Assembly: GCA_030642465.1 (NCBI GenBank) | Contig: DAOWNS010000013.1 | Coordinates: forward strand, 1 to 16,855 | Reading direction: 5' to 3' | Origin: Candidatus Thorarchaeota archaeon | GTDB lineage: Archaea > Asgardarchaeota > Thorarchaeia > Thorarchaeales > Thorarchaeaceae | DNA: 16,855 bases | Shown: piece by piece, positions 13,140-16,855 of the stretch | How the letters are laid out: each line of letters begins with the position of its first letter | Numbering within the stretch: position 1 is the stretch's first letter | Translations under genes and position numbers: made by a program | Notes under the pieces: generated by a model | Databases searched by the model: none | The model's input: only the letters and a program-made list of their open reading frames with translations | What the model was told of the DNA's origin: nothing

Positions 13140-15794
13140 TTGAATCGAAACGCACTAGTTATTGTTGCAGCCGCAGTATTCATTGCCTTTAGTCTAATAA
13201 CGCCAGTTAGCGCCTTTTACTTCGAGTTTGACTACTTCGAAACCGACAAGCTAACATACGAGGTTGGCGAAACTATTCACATGGTGGCCAAGGTCACTGC
13301 TGACTTCAGCGAGGATGGATGGTGCTATGTTTCTTTTGCAATAGTCACAGACTTTGGGCCTGTCTTTGATGACGACTATTTCATATTGCCATCACCCGAA
13401 ACTAGGATTCTTACATCCTCATACACAATCCGGCCCGAACATACATTTCCAGGCCTCAATGGGACCAATGGCTTTGCCATTTTCAATATCGAAACTTTCG
13501 ATGGTTATTCCCAAGGAGATAGTGAAACCATAGGAATTAACATAACCAAGGGCCCGCTAACAGCATACGCACTGGAGCCACTATCTGTTCCTTATGGCGC
13601 AGACAAGAACTTTGATCTTGGGATTGTAAGCGCGCACAATAGTAACATAACTCTCTCGAACAATCCCGTTTCCATAGATATCTATAACTCGAACAGCGAA
13701 CTAGTGATGCACTCAAACGATATGACAGACAACAACGGTGTAGTCACAGTGAACTGGACTTCATCGCTCGGACCACCTGGGGACTACAACCTCACAGTTT
13801 CATGCACTGGCACCGATGCATTCCATCCACTTTCAAAATCTCTCACACTCACTGTTCAATCCCCGGAATCCAGCTTGATAGTGATTTCACAGTCTGACTC
13901 AGTATACTGTCAGTCCCATGACGGGAGCCATGTTGACATGGCAGAGTTGCGTGTGAAACATCTTAACCATCTCTCTGAGTCGATAAACGACAGCATAGTT
14001 AGATGGAACACTGAATTTGCAAATGGAAACATGACTAGTCTAGGAAACGGCACATATGGTTCCACAATCGCTTTTGCAGTAAATCCTGGACTTCATTGTG
14101 TAAATGTAACTGCGACCGCCCCTTCGTATCAAGTAGCTTCAACTTTTGTGATGATTACTGCCATCCAACGAGATGTGATTGTCAATATCGAGAGTGTACA
14201 GCCCACTATTTGTGGGCAGTCAATCAACATTGATGTTGTCGTGACTGATCAAGCAGCTAACACTATAATTACTGCCATTCCTCTATCTGCTATTCTTGCC
14301 ATCGGAAGCAGCCCAGAACTCATAGCCCAAGGAGTGACCAATGAATCCGGTCGCTTTAGGTTCTCTTTCCTGATTCCGGAAATAAGCTGGGGCACAGGAG
14401 TAATCTCAGTTCAAACAAATGAAACAACTCACTACGTCCAAACATATTGCCAAGAACTGTTCAATGTTTCATTCATCCCGGCAATCACCTATGAGATATT
14501 GTTTCCTTCGACTCTTGGTTATGAAACTGAGATACTGTTGCATCTGACGGATCCACTGGATGCTGATGTCGGAAGCATCTCTGTCGAATTTCTCAATTCT
14601 ACTGGCCATGTATTGGCAACCGGTTCAAGTGATGTGATGGGACTGATTCTACTGCAATGGTACATAATGCAAGATACACAGGTGGGACTGGCAAACTATT
14701 CCTTGGTTATTCTTGATGAGCCCTCGAAGCATGTCTGTGAAACAACATTTCTCCTTGAGTTTATGACATACTATCCTCTCACATTCTCCTCAGCTCATAC
14801 AGTATGGGATGTTGTGCGTGGCTACACTGCAACCGTTAGTTTCTTGATAGAGTCTGATTGGCTGTTTCAACAGACCATTGCGATAACTCTTCTCGATAGC
14901 GAACACCAGCTCTCCACAACTGAAATCATTCTAACTGATACGACTGTAAACTTGACGTTTACAATAGCTCACCATGTGACTCTCGGTGTGCACACGATTG
15001 CGATAAGCATCAATGACACTGAATACATCGCGATAGGATCATTCGATTTCGAACTGATTGTCTATGGGGCCATGGATGCAGATGCTGTGATTATGGAAGC
15101 ATTCTATGGAGAAACCCTTGTCATAAGTTTAGATATCCACGATGACAATAACAGCATCCCAATTGCAATCAATATCAGTGTCTTTGTCGACCATGTTGGA
15201 GATCCGTTCTTCGTACAGATGAATCTAAGTCCAAGCCTACTCGACTCGATTCCACTACCTCTTTGGATTAATCCCGGAGCTCACAATATCACACTCAAAG
15301 TAAGTAGTCCGTGGCTCGAAACCGCGAACAGGTCTCTAGCTGTTCTCATCTGGATGCGAACGAACCTAACACTCACAATCTCAGTGGACGGACATGAACA
15401 GGACGGTCAATCGAGTGCAGAACAGTTTGGTGCTCAGACCGAAGCCATCGCAGCAACTATCTCATTAGGCTCAATCATAAGTCCTCCCCCGATCTTGTTA
15501 AGAGATACTACACCGACGGATTCGCCAACTGCACGCGACACTTCTCCTGCCAATTGTCCCAAGTTGAGCTCCGGCACGAGCAATCGCTCCACAGAATGGG
15601 CAAACTCCTTAATTTCCTTGTCTGGGAACGGCCAAAGAGTACGCAGTCTTAGAGATTTGATTGAGCTTGCGCTGATGTCAGTGGTCATGACTTCATCAAC
15701 TGACCTTGAAGTACAGCCAAATGAAACGATGCCCCATTCAGCTTCAGGGGGGCCAGCAACAACAACATCAGCTAGGAAATCGCGATTCTCCTGA
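13140..15794 (+). CDS. Secreted Ig-like repeat surface protein, 3' end abnormal
   Basis: Predicted exported protein with a signal peptide (MNRNALVIVAAAVFIAFSLI, then TPVSA before FYFEF). The TTG at 13140 is supported by GGTG six bases upstream. It carries repeated Ig-like beta domains with TDNNGVVTVNW, TNESGRFRF and similar turns, and many N-x-S/T sequons. The first domain (EVGETIHMVAKV) resembles the opening of the protein at 7027-8994. Genuine-looking surface-protein sequence runs to about residue 755-765 (MRTNLTLTISVDG, then an acidic/Gln-rich linker). From 15434 the frame is antisense to korA. It becomes Ser/Thr/Pro-rich, with no repeat and no membrane anchor, and stops at 15794. The expected C-terminal anchor is missing, so the gene is probably truncated by a rearrangement, or this is an assembly join. 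Function is unknown; envelope or adhesion is inferred. Confidence 0.75.
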   Translation: MNRNALVIVAAAVFIAFSLITPVSAFYFEFDYFETDKLTYEVGETIHMVAKVTADFSEDGWCYVSFAIVTDFGPVFDDDYFILPSPETRILTSSYTIRPEHTFPGLNGTNGFAIFNIETFDGYSQGDSETIGINITKGPLTAYALEPLSVPYGADKNFDLGIVSAHNSNITLSNNPVSIDIYNSNSELVMHSNDMTDNNGVVTVNWTSSLGPPGDYNLTVSCTGTDAFHPLSKSLTLTVQSPESSLIVISQSDSVYCQSHDGSHVDMAELRVKHLNHLSESINDSIVRWNTEFANGNMTSLGNGTYGSTIAFAVNPGLHCVNVTATAPSYQVASTFVMITAIQRDVIVNIESVQPTICGQSINIDVVVTDQAANTIITAIPLSAILAIGSSPELIAQGVTNESGRFRFSFLIPEISWGTGVISVQTNETTHYVQTYCQELFNVSFIPAITYEILFPSTLGYETEILLHLTDPLDADVGSISVEFLNSTGHVLATGSSDVMGLILLQWYIMQDTQVGLANYSLVILDEPSKHVCETTFLLEFMTYYPLTFSSAHTVWDVVRGYTATVSFLIESDWLFQQTIAITLLDSEHQLSTTEIILTDTTVNLTFTIAHHVTLGVHTIAISINDTEYIAIGSFDFELIVYGAMDADAVIMEAFYGETLVISLDIHDDNNSIPIAINISVFVDHVGDPFFVQMNLSPSLLDSIPLPLWINPGAHNITLKVSSPWLETANRSLAVLIWMRTNLTLTISVDGHEQDGQSSAEQFGAQTEAIAATISLGSIISPPPILLRDTTPTDSPTARDTSPANCPKLSSGTSNRSTEWANSLISLSGNGQRVRSLRDLIELALMSVVMTSSTDLEVQPNETMPHSASGGPATTTSARKSRFS

Positions 15795-16567
15795 ATCTTC
15801 GCTGCTAATCTACGTACAAGTTTGTCATGTACCTTGGGATCGGCAGTCTTCCTGAAGCCATGCTCATTATGGGTGGAACCAGTAATAAGCAGATTGTGAC
15901 CATCTCCAAATCTCAACATCATTGACTTGCCCTCCTCGTCTACTGCTCCATACGGCAGCTCACCGACTCTTGCCAGTCTTCTTTTAATCGTAACATTTCG
16001 TCCGGGGTCCACAACCACTCTCTCCCGGGAATGTGCCACTATCTCATCGGAGAGGAGTATCACAGGGTGCCGGAGATGTTCTGATAGCTTGAATGCCCTT
16101 ATTGTAAGCTCGTATGTTTCTTGAGCGGAGCTTGGTGCCAAGACAATGCTCTCATGGTCTCCATGTGTACCCCATCTGGTCTGCATGAAGTCACCTTGAG
16201 CTGCTTTCGTAGCTTGTCCTGTACTAGGTCCAACGCGTTGCACGTTAACAATTACACAGGGGGTTTCAGTCATAATGGCATATCCAATATTCTCCTGCAT
16301 CAGGCTGAAGCCAGGTCCCGAAGTGGCAGTCATCGAGAGCTTTCCACCCCACGAACTACCGATTATTGCTGAGATCGCTCCAATCTCGTCTTCCATCTGG
16401 AGATAAACGCCTCCCACCTCTGGCAAACGACGCGCCATTATTTCTGCAATCTCCGAAGCAGGAGTTATCGGATAGCCTGCGAAAAATCTGCACCCAGCGG
16501 CAATTGCAGCTCTCGCACAAGCATGGTTTCCCTGCCAAAAATTTACAGACTGCTCTTGGGAAGACAT
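15434..16567 (-). CDS. korA: 2-oxoacid (2-oxoglutarate-type):ferredoxin oxidoreductase, alpha subunit
   Basis: Alpha subunit of the CoA-dependent oxidoreductase that converts 2-oxoglutarate (or a related 2-oxoacid) to acyl-CoA, reducing ferredoxin. It pairs with the TPP-binding beta subunit KorB in the cytosol. The family signatures follow in order: QGNHA (12-16), GYPITPASEI (31-40), QMEDEIGAI (58-65), TATSGPGFSLM (80-90), VQRVGPSTGQ (109-118), QGDFMQTRWGTHGD (124-137) and LLSDE. A C-terminal transketolase-like domain ends LNKIGGGLMIEPNEI. The 377-residue length and both ends look complete. Substrate choice within the Kor/Vor/Por group rests on overall resemblance. No korB follows downstream, where the convergent surface-protein frame overlaps its last 361 bases instead; korB normally sits next to korA. 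The ATG at 16567 lacks a good Shine-Dalgarno site. Confidence 0.88.
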   Translation of the reverse strand: MSSQEQSVNFWQGNHACARAAIAAGCRFFAGYPITPASEIAEIMARRLPEVGGVYLQMEDEIGAISAIIGSSWGGKLSMTATSGPGFSLMQENIGYAIMTETPCVIVNVQRVGPSTGQATKAAQGDFMQTRWGTHGDHESIVLAPSSAQETYELTIRAFKLSEHLRHPVILLSDEIVAHSRERVVVDPGRNVTIKRRLARVGELPYGAVDEEGKSMMLRFGDGHNLLITGSTHNEHGFRKTADPKVHDKLVRRLAAKIQENRDFLADVVVAGPPEAEWGIVSFGCTSRSVDEVMTTDISASSIKSLRLRTLWPFPDKEIKEFAHSVERLLVPELNLGQLAGEVSRAVGESVGVVSLNKIGGGLMIEPNEIVAAMASV

Positions 16568-16660
16568 ATGATCAATCTCAGGAATTCCAACTCTACAAAC
16601 ACAAGATAAGGATATTCTTGCGGCACTTCAAACGTCGCACCAATTCCTTATGCCGATACC

Positions 16661-16670
16661 TTTTTTTTAT
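16661..16670 (+). promoter_or_regulatory. TATA-like element for tRNA-Gly
   Basis: A T-tract ending TTTTAT is centred about 30 bases upstream of the mature tRNA 5' end, the expected position for an archaeal promoter. A small perfect hairpin, CCTGT-gat-ACAGG, lies between it and the tRNA (16671-16683). Confidence 0.45.
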
Positions 16671-16695
16671 CCTGTGATACAGGACGGGCTGCCAA

Positions 16696-16769
16696 GCGGC
16701 CATGGTCTAGTTTGGTTAGGATGGAAGCTTCCCAAGCTTCTCGCCCGGGTTCAAATCCCGGTGGCCGCA
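16696..16769 (+). tRNA. tRNA-Gly (anticodon CCC), no encoded CCA
   Basis: A full cloverleaf is visible: acceptor GCGGCCA/TGGCCGC, D-arm with the GTTTGGTTAG loop, anticodon stem GAAGC/GCTTC with loop TTCCCAA (anticodon CCC, reading GGG), and T-arm CCGGG-TTCAAAT-CCCGG. The discriminator is A at 16769. The next bases are CAC, so CCA must be added enzymatically, unlike tRNA-Glu at 9005-9081. Confidence 0.96.
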
Positions 16770-16772
16770 CAC

Positions 16773-16780
16773 TTTTGTTT
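16773..16780 (+). terminator. T-rich transcription terminator after tRNA-Gly
   Basis: TTTTGTTT begins four bases after the mature tRNA 3' end. Short T-rich tracts of this kind terminate archaeal transcription. The remaining 75 bases to the window edge show no gene that I can support. Confidence 0.45.
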
Positions 16781-16855
16781 CCCTATTCCATGCTAGATAT
16801 GTTACCATTTGCACATGCCATATCATGCTCCTGCAGTCAAGTTTAAGGGCATTGC

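Noticed and set aside
1..16855. CRISPR arrays, insertion sequences, prophage or integrase genes
   Set aside because: No regularly spaced repeats, transposase motifs, or phage or integrase genes were seen on either strand.

Overview
The window looks like a chromosomal segment of an archaeon. The information-processing genes are archaeal/eukaryotic in type: a TFIIB-family factor, a small protein resembling RNA polymerase subunit RpoG (the RPB8 counterpart) and an archaeal uS10. There is also an isopentenyl phosphate kinase (archaeal mevalonate pathway), TATA-like boxes upstream of several genes, and large sequon-rich Ig-like surface proteins. RpoG together with long Ig-like secreted proteins and moderate GC would suit an Asgard (Thorarchaeia-like) or TACK archaeon. 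That placement is an inference.

Layout. 1-1599 (minus) is glmS, cut by the window edge. 1685-1996 (minus) is rps10. 2186-2989 (plus) is isopentenyl phosphate kinase. 2994-6745 (minus) is a membrane-anchored HerA/VirB4-like translocase ATPase, split into two overlapping frames between its Walker A and Walker B motifs. 7027-8994 (plus) is a secreted, C-terminally anchored Ig-like surface protein. 9005-9081 (minus) is tRNA-Glu(CTC). 9241-9444 (minus) is a tiny Flp-like pilin candidate. 9535-11232 (minus) is a TadA/GspE-family pilus or secretion ATPase with an unusual N-terminal cysteine cluster. 11397-12455 (minus) is a divergent TFB. 12653-13018 (minus) is probable rpoG. 13140-15794 (plus) is a second Ig-like surface protein whose last 120 codons lie antisense to korA. 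15434-16567 (minus) is korA, the alpha subunit of a 2-oxoacid:ferredoxin oxidoreductase, without an adjacent korB. 16696-16769 (plus) is tRNA-Gly(CCC). No stretch longer than about 300 bases lacks a gene.

The housekeeping genes at both ends frame a cell-envelope region: a membrane HerA-type ATPase, a Tad-like ATPase with a minimal pilin, and two Ig-like surface proteins. No polytopic TadC/ArlJ-type platform protein is visible, so a complete pilus or DNA-transfer machine cannot be claimed from this window. The points most worth checking are the frame break in the HerA-like ATPase, the pilin/ATPase pair with its CX4CX2CX7C cluster, the truncated surface-protein/korA junction, and the RpoG call.
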